Below, piece by piece: positions 40,405-49,761 of a DNA stretch of 64,000 nucleotides; position 1 is the first letter of the stretch; the number at the start of each line of letters is the position of its first letter. The stretch is from the NCBI RefSeq assembly GCF_001425265.1, contig NZ_LMEC01000026.1, forward strand, positions 559,877 through 623,876. Direction: 5' to 3'. The stretch is from Massilia sp. Root418. Lineage in GTDB: Bacteria; Pseudomonadota; Gammaproteobacteria; Burkholderiales; Burkholderiaceae_D. The notes beneath the pieces were generated by a model. That model was not told the origin of the DNA and ran no database searches. It saw nothing but the letters and a program-made list of their open reading frames with translations. The position numbers were made by a program, and so were the translations under genes.

Positions 40405-41697
40405 CTACAGATTACACTGCTGTTGCGTGCGCCGGCGCAGCAGCGGCAGCGCGTACAGCAGCAGGCAGCCGCCGGCCAGCATCATCGCGCGCGGCACCCC
40501 GGCCAGTTCAGCCATCCCACCCCACAACAGGCTGCCACCGGTCTGACCGAGCGCCATCGCCATCAGATACACCGACAGCGTTCGCGCCCGCAGCTCGCTG
40601 GGAAAGGAGAGCTGCGCCGTACTGTTCAGCGTTGTCACCATGGTGGACCAGGCCACCCCGCCCATGGCGGACATGGCCATCAGCAGCGCCCAGGCCTTCA
40701 CGTGGGGCAGCGCCAGCAACATGGCCCCGAAGACGGCCACCGCACCCGCCAGCAGATGGCGGCGTTCGCACCGTGCACGCAGCTCCGGCAGCACAAAGGC
40801 AGCCAGCACCGCACCAACGCCGACGCACGCCATCAGCGTGCCGAACGCCCCCGCCTCGCGGTGCAGCACGTCGCGCACGAACAGCGGCAGCAGCGCGGTA
40901 TAGGCAATGGCGGCGCTAAATATGCACACCGTGTGGCGCAGCAGCCGTCGATACGCGGCCGAACCGAAGGCCGCCTGCAGTCCCGCGCGGAAGCCCTGCC
41001 AGCTGACGCCGCCGGCGGGCGCCGGCCCTGGTGCCCGTCCGCCCTGCGGTCGCCCTGCGCCATCCCCGCTGCGCATCCAGTTCAGGTACACCAGCAGCAG
41101 CCCGCCAAAGGACAGCGCGTTAAACAGAAACAGCGGCGCGGCCCCCACCCACAGGAACAGCACGCCGCCCAGCGCAGGGCCGGCGGTGGCGGCGACATTG
41201 AAACTCAGGTTATTCAGCGAAGCGGCCGCTTCAACTTCGTCAGGCTGCACCAGCCCGGACATGGCGGCCTGCCACGCCGGCCACATGAAGGCGGAGCCGG
41301 TTCCCATCATGAAAGTCAGCGCCAGCACGGCGGCGGGCGATGCCGTGCCGATGCCCGCCAGTGCCGCCATGCCTGCCGCAGCCAGCGCCATGAAGACGTT
41401 CACGCAGAACAGCAGCCTGGGTCGCGGCACCGCATCCGCCACCACGCCGGCCAGCAGGCCGAAGGCCAGCATGGGCGCATAGCTCGCCGCAGGCACCAGC
41501 GCCGAGGTGTGCGCCGCCGGTGAAATGGACGCCACCAGCCAGGCAGAGGCGAAAGTCTGGGTCCAGGTCCCAAGGTTGGACAGCAGGTTGGCCAACCAGA
41601 GCTGGCGGTAGCGCCGGTGGCGCAGCGGCTGCAGCATGGGGACCTTGCGGCGCGCCGGCGGCGCGGACGGCATTGCGAGCGGTGTGTTCTTATGCAT
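40405..41697 (-). CDS. MFS transporter (EntS/MFS_3-like)
   Basis: A 430-residue major facilitator protein with about 12 membrane helices. The first begins near Y-R-Q-L-W-L-A-N-L-L-S-N-L-G-T-W-T-Q, typical of the transmembrane secretion effector (EntS-like) branch, and a central cytoplasmic loop is rich in Gly, Pro and Arg. Such proteins often export siderophores or drugs. The ATG at 41697 is chosen; the start could also be internal at M-L-Q-P-L-R, just before the first helix. It is divergent from the HTH-citrate synthase gene (73-bp gap) and heads the operon with the hydrolase and VOC genes. Confidence 0.88.
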   Translation of the reverse strand: MHKNTPLAMPSAPPARRKVPMLQPLRHRRYRQLWLANLLSNLGTWTQTFASAWLVASISPAAHTSALVPAASYAPMLAFGLLAGVVADAVPRPRLLFCVNVFMALAAAGMAALAGIGTASPAAVLALTFMMGTGSAFMWPAWQAAMSGLVQPDEVEAAASLNNLSFNVAATAGPALGGVLFLWVGAAPLFLFNALSFGGLLLVYLNWMRSGDGAGRPQGGRAPGPAPAGGVSWQGFRAGLQAAFGSAAYRRLLRHTVCIFSAAIAYTALLPLFVRDVLHREAGAFGTLMACVGVGAVLAAFVLPELRARCERRHLLAGAVAVFGAMLLALPHVKAWALLMAMSAMGGVAWSTMVTTLNSTAQLSFPSELRARTLSVYLMAMALGQTGGSLLWGGMAELAGVPRAMMLAGGCLLLYALPLLRRRTQQQCNL

Positions 41698-41769
41698 ACA
41701 ATGAGTGTAGGTGGCGCGCGAAAACGGCGTCAATCTTGACTCCGGCAATCAACATAAATAAAGCTGCGC

Positions 41770-42939
41770 ATGAAAAAAGAGCTCTCGTCCAGGGAAGCGG
41801 CGGCCATACTGGGCGTATCGCCTGCCACCTTGTACGCCTATGTCAGCCGGGGCCTGCTCAGCTCCATCGCCGATGGCAAGACGCGCAGCAAGCGGTATGC
41901 GCACGAGGAGGTGCTGCGCCTTGCCGCGCGCAAGGCCGACGGCAAGCGCGCCGGCCATGCGGTCGCCGCCGCCATGAGCTGGGGCGTGCCGGTGCTGGAG
42001 TCGCGCATTTCACTGATCGCCGATGGCAAGCTGTTTTACCGTGGCCACGACAGCGCCGGGCTGGCGGCCTGCGCCACGCTGGAGCAGACCGCCGCCATCC
42101 TGTGGGAGCAGGCAGGCGCCCCCGCTACGCTGCCACCGCTGCCGGTGCTCCCGCCTGCCGCCGCCGCGCTGGCGCGCGCCATGCCGCCGCTGGAACGCGC
42201 GATGGCATTCCTGCCTGTGCTGGCGGCGCAATCGGCGCAATCGGTGCAATCGCTGCAATCGGGACAACCCGTGCAAGCGGAGCAGCCTGCACAGCTGATG
42301 CGCATGCTGGCCGGCCTGCTGCTCGGCGCGGACATCACACAGGCGCCATTGCACGAACAGGTGGCGCGGGCATGGAAGTTGGGCGGCGCGGGCAAGGACC
42401 TGCTGCGTGCCGCGCTGGTGCTGATGGCGGACCATGAGCTAAACACATCGGCGTTCACGGTGCGCTGCGTGGCCTCCACCGGGGCGGCGCTGCCGGCCGT
42501 GCTGTGCGCGGGCCTGGCAGCGCTGTCCGGCCGCGAACATGGGGGCCATTATCTGATGGCGAAAGAGGTGATCCTGGCACAAATGGAAGGCACGGCGGCG
42601 GGCGGCTTGCAGCCCATGCGCCCGGGCTTCGGCCATCCGCTCTATCCCAACGGCGACCCGCGCGCCAAGGTGCTGCTGGACATGATACGGCCTTTGCCGC
42701 AAGCCGCAGGCGTGCTCGCGGTGGCGGCCAGGGCAGCCCGCACCGCTGGCGCCGAACCGAATTCGGACTTCGCACTGGCGGCGCTGGAATTGGCGCTGGA
42801 CCTGCCGCAGCACAGCGGCATCGTCATCTTCGCGCTGGCGCGTTCCGCCGGCTGGCTCGCGCACGCTGCAGAACAGGTGGCAGATGGCGGCATGATACGG
42901 CCGCGCGCCCGCTACGTCGGCGAGTTCCGCGCACCTTAG
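41770..42939 (+). CDS. Citrate synthase-family protein with N-terminal DNA-binding-like HTH
   Basis: A 389-residue protein. Residues 1-50 look like a MerR/excisionase-type helix-turn-helix (S-S-R-E-A-A-A-I-L-G-V-S-P-A-T-L-Y-A-Y-V). The rest is a citrate synthase fold with the active-site residues in place: His in D-H-E-L-N-T-S-A-F, the G-R-E-H-G-G segment in place of the usual G-P-L-H-G-G, Asp in P-N-S-D-F, and the final R-P-R-A-R-Y-V-G. It could be a second citrate or 2-methylcitrate synthase, or a metabolite-sensing regulator. A 9-bp repeat inside encodes a Gln/Ser-rich loop. It is divergent from the MFS gene. Confidence 0.88.
   Translation: MKKELSSREAAAILGVSPATLYAYVSRGLLSSIADGKTRSKRYAHEEVLRLAARKADGKRAGHAVAAAMSWGVPVLESRISLIADGKLFYRGHDSAGLAACATLEQTAAILWEQAGAPATLPPLPVLPPAAAALARAMPPLERAMAFLPVLAAQSAQSVQSLQSGQPVQAEQPAQLMRMLAGLLLGADITQAPLHEQVARAWKLGGAGKDLLRAALVLMADHELNTSAFTVRCVASTGAALPAVLCAGLAALSGREHGGHYLMAKEVILAQMEGTAAGGLQPMRPGFGHPLYPNGDPRAKVLLDMIRPLPQAAGVLAVAARAARTAGAEPNSDFALAALELALDLPQHSGIVIFALARSAGWLAHAAEQVADGGMIRPRARYVGEFRAP
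42227..42280 (+). repeat. 9-bp in-frame repeat (CGCAATCGG type) within the citrate synthase-like gene
   Basis: Six consecutive 9-bp units, the first four nearly identical, encode a Q-S-x / Q-P-x series (A-Q-S-A-Q-S-V-Q-S-L-Q-S). The loop lies between helices of the large domain and is not part of the conserved citrate synthase core. Confidence 0.85.
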
Positions 42940-42942
42940 CGG

Positions 42943-43746
42943 TCAGCCGCGCTTGCGTTCCCCGGCCTGGTTCCGCTGCGCGAACTCCAGCTCCTCGTAC
43001 AGCGCCAGGAATTCCTGCGACAGCTTGTGACGGCTGTCCAGGTGGATCATCGGCAGGCAGCGCTCGTGCGACTCGCGCACCTTGATGGAGCTCGACAGCT
43101 TGTTCTGCAGCACCGGCAAGCCCTCCGCCAGCAGCTCGTCGACCATGCGCTGCGGCAGGTTGGCGCGCGGCTGGAACTGGTTCACGATAATGCCCTCGAT
43201 CTCCAGCGCGGGATTGTGGTCCGCCTTGATCTCGCGGACGTTGTTCATCAAGGTGTACAAGGCCTGGCGCGAAAAATCGTCGCAGTCGAACGGGATCAGA
43301 CAGGTGTCCGCCGCGATCAGCGCCGACTGCGTGAAGAAGTTGTAGGCCGGAGGCGTGTCGATGATGATCTCGTCAAACTCCTTGGACAGCTCGTTGAGCG
43401 CGTCGCGCAGCTTGTAGATTTTGTGGCGCGACTCCAGCTTCGACTGCAGTTCGCCGATCTCCGGATGCGAGGGCATCAGCCACAAGTTCTCGAAGCTCGT
43501 CTCATGCACGTAGCCGCGCGCAGACAGCGAGAACACCATGAAGTTCAGGGTCTGCTCGAAATACCCCGCCACCGTCGGTTCGATTTCCTTGGCCGCGTCA
43601 CCCAGCAGATAGCGGCTCGAATTGCACTGCGGGTCGATATCGATCAGCAGCGTCTTCTTGCCATGGTAGGCCGCAATCGCGGCGAGATTCACGGCGATGG
43701 TCGATTTCCCGACGCCGCCCTTCTGGTTGAATATCACACGTTTCAT
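42943..43746 (-). CDS. Orphan ParA-family ATPase
   Basis: A 267-residue ParA/MinD-type ATPase with deviant Walker A K-G-G-V-G-K-S-T (9-16), Walker A' D-I-D-P-Q and Walker B I-I-I-D-T-P-P. GGAG stands before the ATG at 43746. No parB gene or parS-like site is seen beside it, so it is not part of an obvious plasmid or chromosome partition operon; orphan ParA proteins often place protein complexes such as chemoreceptor arrays. It follows the response regulator gene on the same strand (41-bp gap). Confidence 0.9.
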   Translation of the reverse strand: MKRVIFNQKGGVGKSTIAVNLAAIAAYHGKKTLLIDIDPQCNSSRYLLGDAAKEIEPTVAGYFEQTLNFMVFSLSARGYVHETSFENLWLMPSHPEIGELQSKLESRHKIYKLRDALNELSKEFDEIIIDTPPAYNFFTQSALIAADTCLIPFDCDDFSRQALYTLMNNVREIKADHNPALEIEGIIVNQFQPRANLPQRMVDELLAEGLPVLQNKLSSSIKVRESHERCLPMIHLDSRHKLSQEFLALYEELEFAQRNQAGERKRG

Positions 43747-43787
43747 GCCTGCTCCGTACGTTGGGTATGCGAGGGGATGAAACAATT

Positions 43788-44474
43788 TTAGCAGATTGCC
43801 AACTCGAACCTGTAGCCTACGCCATACACCGACTGCAAACAGTCGGCTGCGGCCGGCCGCGCGGCCAGCTTGCGGCGGATATTCTTGATGTGGGAGTCGA
43901 CGGTGCGGTCGCTGATGTCGCGCTGGTCCTCGTGTGCCACGTCCAGCAGCTGCTGGCGCGAATACACCCGCTCCGGATGCTCAATAAGCTCGGCCAGCAG
44001 GCGGAACTCCACCGGCGTGAGCGCCAGCGGTACGCCGGCCAGCAGCACGCGCATGCAGGTCCGGTCCACCGCGAACAGCGGCGCCGCCTGTACCATCGCC
44101 CCGGACGCGCGCCGCAGCTGGGCGCGCACCCGCGCCACCACCTCGCGCGGGCTGAAGGGCTTGCAGACGTAATCGTCCGCCCCGGCCTCCAGGCCCAGGA
44201 GCCGGTCCACCTCGTCCACCCGCGCGGTCAGCATGATGATGGGCACTTGCAGAAAGCGCCGCGCCGCCTGGCACAGCGCCAGGCCGTCCATCCCCGGCAG
44301 CATCAAGTCCAGCAGCACCAGGTCCACCGGCGTGGCGCGCAGGAACGCCAGCGCCTGCGCTCCGTCCGCGATGCACGTGGCGCGGCAGCCGCTGGCGTGC
44401 AGGTAGTCCGCCAGCAGCGCCGCAATCTTGACGTCGTCCTCCACCACCAGCACGTGGGCGTTTTCCATGCTCAT
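43788..44474 (-). CDS. OmpR-family response regulator (BaeR-like)
   Basis: A 228-residue response regulator. The receiver domain has the acidic pair E-D-D near residues 12-14, the phosphorylation Asp in L-L-D-L-M-L-P-G-M-D-G, Thr in M-L-T-A-R and Lys in C-K-P-F-S-P-R-E. The C-terminal winged helix ends S-V-Y-G-V-G-Y-R-F. The order and sequence resemble BaeR. Its ATG overlaps the histidine kinase stop by 4 bp. A likely target is its own operon or the divergent cytochrome gene at 46118. Confidence 0.93.
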   Translation of the reverse strand: MSMENAHVLVVEDDVKIAALLADYLHASGCRATCIADGAQALAFLRATPVDLVLLDLMLPGMDGLALCQAARRFLQVPIIMLTARVDEVDRLLGLEAGADDYVCKPFSPREVVARVRAQLRRASGAMVQAAPLFAVDRTCMRVLLAGVPLALTPVEFRLLAELIEHPERVYSRQQLLDVAHEDQRDISDRTVDSHIKNIRRKLAARPAAADCLQSVYGVGYRFELAIC

Positions 44475-45940
44475 TGATGCTCCTTGCCTGCCAGCGGCAA
44501 GCGCAGGCGGATGCGCAAGCCGCCCAGGGCGGACGGTTGCGCCACGATCTCGCCGCCGTGCGCGGCCACCAGCGCCTTGCAGATCGACAGCCCCAGTCCG
44601 CTGCCCCCGCGTTCCCGCGTGCGCGCGCGGTCCACGCGATACAGCCGCTCGAACAGGCGCGCATACGCGCCGGGCGGCACGCCGGGCGCACTGTCATCCA
44701 AGGCCAGTTCGGCGTGGCCGTCGCGTGCCGACAGCGCCAGGGCGATGCGGCCGCCGGCGTCCGTATAGCGCACGCTGTTCTCCAGCAGATTGATCATCAC
44801 TTGTTCCAGGCGGCCCGCGTCGGCCCGTACCGGCACCGGCTGGTGGCCCAGCGTCCAGGCCAGTTCCAGTCCCGCAGCGGCCGCGCGCGGGCGGTAGCGC
44901 TCCAGCAGCGGCGCCAGCAAGCCGCGCCAATCCAGTTCGCGCAGTTCGCAGTGCAGGTCGCCCGCGTCGGCCAGCGCCAGCTGGTGCAGGTCGTCCACCA
45001 GCTTGGTCAGGCGCAGCACTTCACCGTGCAGGGATTCCAGCGCGCCGGGATCGGCTTTGCGGATGCCGTCCAGCAGTGCTTCAATTTCGCCGCGTATCAC
45101 CGTCAGCGGCGTGCGCAGTTCATGCGACACGTCGGCCATGACCTGGCGGCGCTGCTGCTCGTTGCGTTCCAGTTCCTGCGCCATGGCGTTCACGTGCAGC
45201 GCCAGTTCGCCCAGCTCGTCGCGGCTCAGCACTGGGGCGCGCGCCGAAAACTCGCCCAGCGCCAGCCGCGCCGTCACGCCGTGCACGGCCACCACAGGCC
45301 GCAGCAGATGGCGCGCCAGGGCCGCCGCCAGCGCCACGGCAACCAACAGCAAGGCGCCGGCCAGCAGCAGGATGTCGCGCACCTGCGTGCGCAAGAAGCC
45401 GGCCGCGCTGGTGTTGGCGCCGCTGGCCTGGCGCAGCTGCAGCAAATGCACCCGGCCCACTTCGCGCCCGTCCACCATGATGGGGCGCTGGATGCCGGGC
45501 GGCGGATCGCGCGGACCAATCACGGAACGGCCTTCCTCATCCAGCACGGACAGTCGGCGCGCGAACGCCATCGGATCGCGCATCGGGCCTTCGCGCGGCG
45601 GCGGATCTCCCGGGCGCGGCGGGCCGTATCCATCGCGGCGCGGCGGCGGGCGGTGCTGGGGCGGCGCATCCGGTTCCATCATCAATTGCGGGGACATCTG
45701 GTCCAGCACATCTTTCATGGCGCGCGGCCGCCCGCGCAGCCAGTCGAAACTGCCCTCGCGCTTGTAGCGCTCCGCCAGCAGGCCGCTGACCTGCTCCAGG
45801 TCCTGCGCCTGCATTTCGTTCAGATAGGCGATAAAGCCGCGCTGCAGGTTGGCGCTGGTCAGCCACGCCATGGTGCCGATGCACAGGATGACGATGGCGC
45901 TGACCGCGAGCGCGATCTTGCGAGCGATGGTCAGCCGCAT
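44471..45940 (-). CDS. Sensor histidine kinase (BaeS-like) with proline-rich sensor loop
   Basis: A 489-residue membrane kinase: membrane helix near residues 8-28, periplasmic sensor, second membrane helix (about 185-208), HAMP, H-box D-V-S-H-E-L-R-T-P-L-T, N-box N-L-L-E-N-S-V-R-Y and G-box G-G-S-G-L-G-L-S-I. The sensor contains a Pro/Arg/Gly-rich stretch (about 92-120, with repeats of P-P-P and R-P) not typical of BaeS. It is cotranscribed with the response regulator and divergent from the diheme cytochrome gene with a 177-bp gap. Confidence 0.93.
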   Translation of the reverse strand: MRLTIARKIALAVSAIVILCIGTMAWLTSANLQRGFIAYLNEMQAQDLEQVSGLLAERYKREGSFDWLRGRPRAMKDVLDQMSPQLMMEPDAPPQHRPPPRRDGYGPPRPGDPPPREGPMRDPMAFARRLSVLDEEGRSVIGPRDPPPGIQRPIMVDGREVGRVHLLQLRQASGANTSAAGFLRTQVRDILLLAGALLLVAVALAAALARHLLRPVVAVHGVTARLALGEFSARAPVLSRDELGELALHVNAMAQELERNEQQRRQVMADVSHELRTPLTVIRGEIEALLDGIRKADPGALESLHGEVLRLTKLVDDLHQLALADAGDLHCELRELDWRGLLAPLLERYRPRAAAAGLELAWTLGHQPVPVRADAGRLEQVMINLLENSVRYTDAGGRIALALSARDGHAELALDDSAPGVPPGAYARLFERLYRVDRARTRERGGSGLGLSICKALVAAHGGEIVAQPSALGGLRIRLRLPLAGKEHQ

Positions 45941-46117
45941 GCGCGATACCTGGACGGAAGGTGGAGTGGGTTCATCCCGCCATCATACCCGCCGAATGTG
46001 CAGCAATTGTGGATGTGGCGGTTTTCCCACGGCGGCCCATTGCGCAGCACCGCCTCCATTTTTCCTCCACATTGCGGCGCCACGATGGGGCCATCAGAAC
46101 AAGACAAGGAGTACACC

Positions 46118-47728
46118 ATGCGTGCAACCATCCGCTTCGCCGCCACCGCACTGGCCGCATCGCTCGCCGCCTGCGGCGGCAGCGGAGAACAAGCCGCCGG
46201 CACCGCCGCACCGCAGTTGCTGGCGGCCGGCGGCGCCAGTTCCGCAGCAACAGCAGCAGCAGCCCCCCCTGCCGCCGACGCTGCCGCCGGCACGCCCGCC
46301 ACCGCCACCGCCACCGCCATCAACGGCACCACCGGCACCGCCGGCACCGGCGCCATCACCACTGTCTCATCAGCCACCGTCTCGCGCGCCGCGCTGGGCG
46401 TTCCTGCGCCGGCCGCGCCTGTCCCGCAGGCCAACCCGGACGGCGCCTCGCTTACCGTCAGCCGGGCAGGCTTCATCGACATGGCCAATCCCTTCTTTAC
46501 GCCCATGGGCAACGGCCGCAGCTGCGCCAGCTGCCACAGCGAGAACGCCGGATGGAGCGTAACGCCGCGCGGCCTGGCCCAGCGCTTCGAGCAAAGCCAG
46601 GGCGCGGATCCGGTATTCCGCCTGGTGGACGGCGCCAACGCCCCCACCGCCGCCGTGGCCACGCTGGACCAGAAGCGCCTTGCCTACAGCATGCTGCTGA
46701 CCAAGGGCTTGATCCGCGTCGGCATGGCTATGCCAGCGAACGCCGAGTTCACGCTGCTGCGTGCGGAAGATCCCTACAACTTCGCCAGCGCGCGCGAACT
46801 GTCGCTGTTCCGCCGCCCGCTGCCCTCCGCCAACCTGGCCTTCCTCAGCAGTGTGATGTGGGACGCGCGCGAAAGCCAGCCGGGCGCCAGCATCGACAGC
46901 GGCCTGCTGGCGCAAGCCGGCGACGCCGTGCGCGGCCACGCCGAAGCCGTCCAGCAGCTGAGCGCCGCCAGCCAGCGCGCCATCGTCGATTTCGAAAGCG
47001 GCCTGTTTGCCACACAGTCCACCAGCACGGTGGCGGGCAGCCTGCTGGAGAACGGCGCCAGCGGCGGCCCGCAAGCGTTGGCCGCCACCCAGTTCTACCC
47101 TGGCATTAACGACCTGGCTGGCGACTCGCGCACGCAAGCGCCCTTCAACCGCAATGTGATGACGATGTTCGGCGCCTGGCGCAACCTCGCAGCCCCGCCA
47201 CCGCCGCCACGGCCCGGCCAGCGCAATCCGGCGCCTGCGCCCACCGCCGCCAGCCTGGCGCGTGCCTCCATCGCGCGCGGCGAGGCCCTGTTCAACAACC
47301 GGCCTTTCAATATCACGCAAGTGGCTGGCTTTCCGCAGACCGGCACCCAGCCGCAGCGCGGCAGCTGCGCCAGCTGCCACAACGCCCCCAACGCCGGCAG
47401 CCATTCATCGCCGCTGCTGCTCGACATCGGCGTGGCCGACGGCCGCTTCCGCACGCCGGATATGCCGCTCTACACGCTGCGCAATAACGCCACCGGCGCC
47501 ATCACGGCCACCACCGATCCCGGCCTGGCGATGCTGACCGGCCGCTGGCGCGATGTGGGCAGGATGAAAGTGCCGGTGCTGCGCAACCTCAGCGCCCGCG
47601 CGCCTTACTTCCATAACGGCTCGCAGGCCGACCTGCAAGGCGTGGTGCGCTTCTACGACCGCCGCTTCCAGATCGGCCTGACGCCGCAGGAAGTGGCCGA
47701 CCTCACGGCATTCCTGAAGGCGCTATAG
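46118..47728 (+). CDS. Diheme cytochrome c lipoprotein (cytochrome-c-peroxidase/MauG-like)
   Basis: A 536-residue exported protein: lipobox L-A-A-C with Cys19, a long Ala/Thr/Pro linker (to about residue 95), and two heme c motifs C-A-S-C-H at 136-140 and 417-421. The C-terminal R-A-P-Y-F-H-N-G-S segment is typical of the bacterial diheme peroxidase family. Family members reduce hydrogen peroxide or oxidise partner proteins, here at the outer membrane or cell surface. AAGGAG stands before the ATG at 46118. The long open frame upstream is antisense to the kinase. The divergent BaeSR-like system is a candidate regulator. Confidence 0.9.
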   Translation: MRATIRFAATALAASLAACGGSGEQAAGTAAPQLLAAGGASSAATAAAAPPAADAAAGTPATATATAINGTTGTAGTGAITTVSSATVSRAALGVPAPAAPVPQANPDGASLTVSRAGFIDMANPFFTPMGNGRSCASCHSENAGWSVTPRGLAQRFEQSQGADPVFRLVDGANAPTAAVATLDQKRLAYSMLLTKGLIRVGMAMPANAEFTLLRAEDPYNFASARELSLFRRPLPSANLAFLSSVMWDARESQPGASIDSGLLAQAGDAVRGHAEAVQQLSAASQRAIVDFESGLFATQSTSTVAGSLLENGASGGPQALAATQFYPGINDLAGDSRTQAPFNRNVMTMFGAWRNLAAPPPPPRPGQRNPAPAPTAASLARASIARGEALFNNRPFNITQVAGFPQTGTQPQRGSCASCHNAPNAGSHSSPLLLDIGVADGRFRTPDMPLYTLRNNATGAITATTDPGLAMLTGRWRDVGRMKVPVLRNLSARAPYFHNGSQADLQGVVRFYDRRFQIGLTPQEVADLTAFLKAL

Positions 47729-47750
47729 CGGCGCACGCGCTGCGGCGCGC

Positions 47751-49661
47751 TCAGGGCCGTCCGACGTCCTTTTGAGCATAGTCGCACACGCCTTGCGGGA
47801 AGATGCGGCGCAGCCAGGCCGCCTGTTCGGCCGAGAACTGCACGCCGGACGGATAGGTGCCATCCGCCAGCGCCGCATCCAGCGGCTTGAGCGCACACTT
47901 GAAGACGTCGCCCTTGATCGAGCCGCCCGCCACCATGCGCGGGCTGCTGTAAATCGGGTAGGCCCTGGTGCAGGCGCCGGCCGGCTTGCGGTCCAGGATG
48001 CCGTCCCATACCGAAGGACCGGCGGCGATCAGCGTGCTGCCGCTGTCGAAACACTTGTCCGTGAACTCCGCCGATGCTGTACCGCCGGCGAGGTAGCGCT
48101 CCAGCACCGGCAAGGCTTCCATCACGCGCATGCTCAAGTCCTCATCCCTGCGCGTGAACCAGATCACCTGGCGCCCGGCCTCGGCCGGGTTGGCGTCCAG
48201 CAGTCGCTGGCGCACCGAGAAGGACTGGCGCGCGTTGTGCATGTCCAGCTTGGGCTCCAGGTAGGGCCGCAGGTCGATCACCGGGATGCCCAGGCGCTGG
48301 CCGGTGAACACATGGCCGGAGGAATAGGCCTTCTGCATCGCGCCTACGTCGCCCGCGCGGCGCGGCGACGGCGTGCCGGCCGGATCGCGGCAGCTGGCGC
48401 TGCGCTTCATGTTGCGGCTGTCGAACGGGTCGGCATCCTTGTCGAAATCGACGAATTCCGCCTGCTCCTTCCAGCCGCCCACGCAGGCATTGATGCGCAA
48501 GAATTCCTCCACGCCGATGCTGCCCTGCGCCAGGGCCGCCAGGCCGTACTGCACGCCCACATTGTCCACCGGGATGGGCGCGTAGCCGCGGGCATCCGTG
48601 CCGTACACGTCGGCCAGGTCGTTCCAGTGCGTCCATTTCACGTTTGCGAACACATTCGCAGGATAGCCGTACTGCTTTGCCCCGGCGTCGAATTTCGGGT
48701 CCTTGAAGACCGGATTGAGCACGGTCGGCATCGCCAGCCGCCAGCCGGTGATGCACTCGGTCGACGCGTCGCTGGCGTTCATGCCCTGGATCAGCGCGTG
48801 GTTGCGCCACTTGGCCCACGGCGACGCCGGGTTGCGCTCCGCCTCCTCCTTGAAGTACAGGCCCAGCAGCGGGCAATCGGAAATCGGAATCGTCTGCGTC
48901 ACCATGTCCGGATAGGACTGGATGGCGATGCCGGCATCGAGCAGGCCGGGCTGGTTTTGCGCGAACATATACTGCTGCACCGCGCCGCCCGATCCGCCTA
49001 TGCCTATCGTGGCCTGCGGCTTGCCGTAGGCCTCAATGAAGCGCGCCTTGGTCTGCAAGGCTGTCTGCGCCGCCAGCGCCATGTTGTAGTGCACGCCCGT
49101 CTCGTTGCCGGAAGAACTTGCCACCGCATAGCCCTGCTCCAGCAGCTTGGGCATCAGCACCCGCTCGGAACTGTTCAGGCGCTCGTTCACCCACATGGGG
49201 ATGCCTTGCTGATGGCCGATCCCGACGCCGCCGCGCATCCAATACACCAGCTTGCGGTTCCATGCCGCCGGCTCCAGCATGGCAATGGTGTACAGGAAGC
49301 GGTTGATGGTGCCCACTTCCACCCGCACCACGAACGGCACGTTGGCGCCGTTGACGGCCACGGTGCGCATATCCGAAGGCGGGTCGTTCGCGTCGTAGGT
49401 CTTGAAGCGGCTGCCGTTGTAATAGAAACGCAGCACGCGGGTGTGGACGTTGCAGTACTGGCTGTGGCCCAGCAGCTTGCGGTCCGCGTCGAACACCGGG
49501 TGGCCTATGCCCTGCTGGTTGTCCACCAGCGGCTGGCCCAGTCCCGCCTCCTCGGTACGGCAAATGAAGGGCTGCTGCAGCGGCTGCGCCCATGCTTGAG
49601 CGCACGCCGCCAGTGCGATCGGCGCCGCAACGCGGGCGACCCAGAGTCTCCAGTCTGTCAT
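47751..49661 (-). CDS. DUF6351-type secreted esterase-like protein
   Basis: A 636-residue exported protein with a signal peptide ending near A-Q-A-W-A-Q. It resembles the DUF6351 group, a large alpha/beta-hydrolase-like family distantly like tannase/feruloyl esterase. A candidate nucleophile is the Ser in I-G-I-G-G-S-G-G-A-V-Q-Q-Y. Several cysteines (for example C-R-T, Y-C-N-V, D-K-C-F, G-A-C-T) may form periplasmic disulfides. The ATG at 49661 opens the signal peptide; upstream codons are not family-like. The substrate is unknown. It is convergent with the cytochrome gene and divergent from the YdeI-like gene. Confidence 0.75.
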   Translation of the reverse strand: MTDWRLWVARVAAPIALAACAQAWAQPLQQPFICRTEEAGLGQPLVDNQQGIGHPVFDADRKLLGHSQYCNVHTRVLRFYYNGSRFKTYDANDPPSDMRTVAVNGANVPFVVRVEVGTINRFLYTIAMLEPAAWNRKLVYWMRGGVGIGHQQGIPMWVNERLNSSERVLMPKLLEQGYAVASSSGNETGVHYNMALAAQTALQTKARFIEAYGKPQATIGIGGSGGAVQQYMFAQNQPGLLDAGIAIQSYPDMVTQTIPISDCPLLGLYFKEEAERNPASPWAKWRNHALIQGMNASDASTECITGWRLAMPTVLNPVFKDPKFDAGAKQYGYPANVFANVKWTHWNDLADVYGTDARGYAPIPVDNVGVQYGLAALAQGSIGVEEFLRINACVGGWKEQAEFVDFDKDADPFDSRNMKRSASCRDPAGTPSPRRAGDVGAMQKAYSSGHVFTGQRLGIPVIDLRPYLEPKLDMHNARQSFSVRQRLLDANPAEAGRQVIWFTRRDEDLSMRVMEALPVLERYLAGGTASAEFTDKCFDSGSTLIAAGPSVWDGILDRKPAGACTRAYPIYSSPRMVAGGSIKGDVFKCALKPLDAALADGTYPSGVQFSAEQAAWLRRIFPQGVCDYAQKDVGRP

Positions 49662-49761
49662 GACGTGCCTCCTTGTGATTGCCTGATCTGCCACGCCAGC
49701 ATAGCATATAGTATATTGACAATCTTTCACCCGGCCTTGCCATGAACAGGGATGCTTGACG

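Noticed and set aside
44474..46117. N-terminal 548-codon extension of the diheme cytochrome gene
   Set aside because: This part is antisense to the histidine kinase gene. The true start at 46118 has AAGGAG and a lipoprotein signal peptide.
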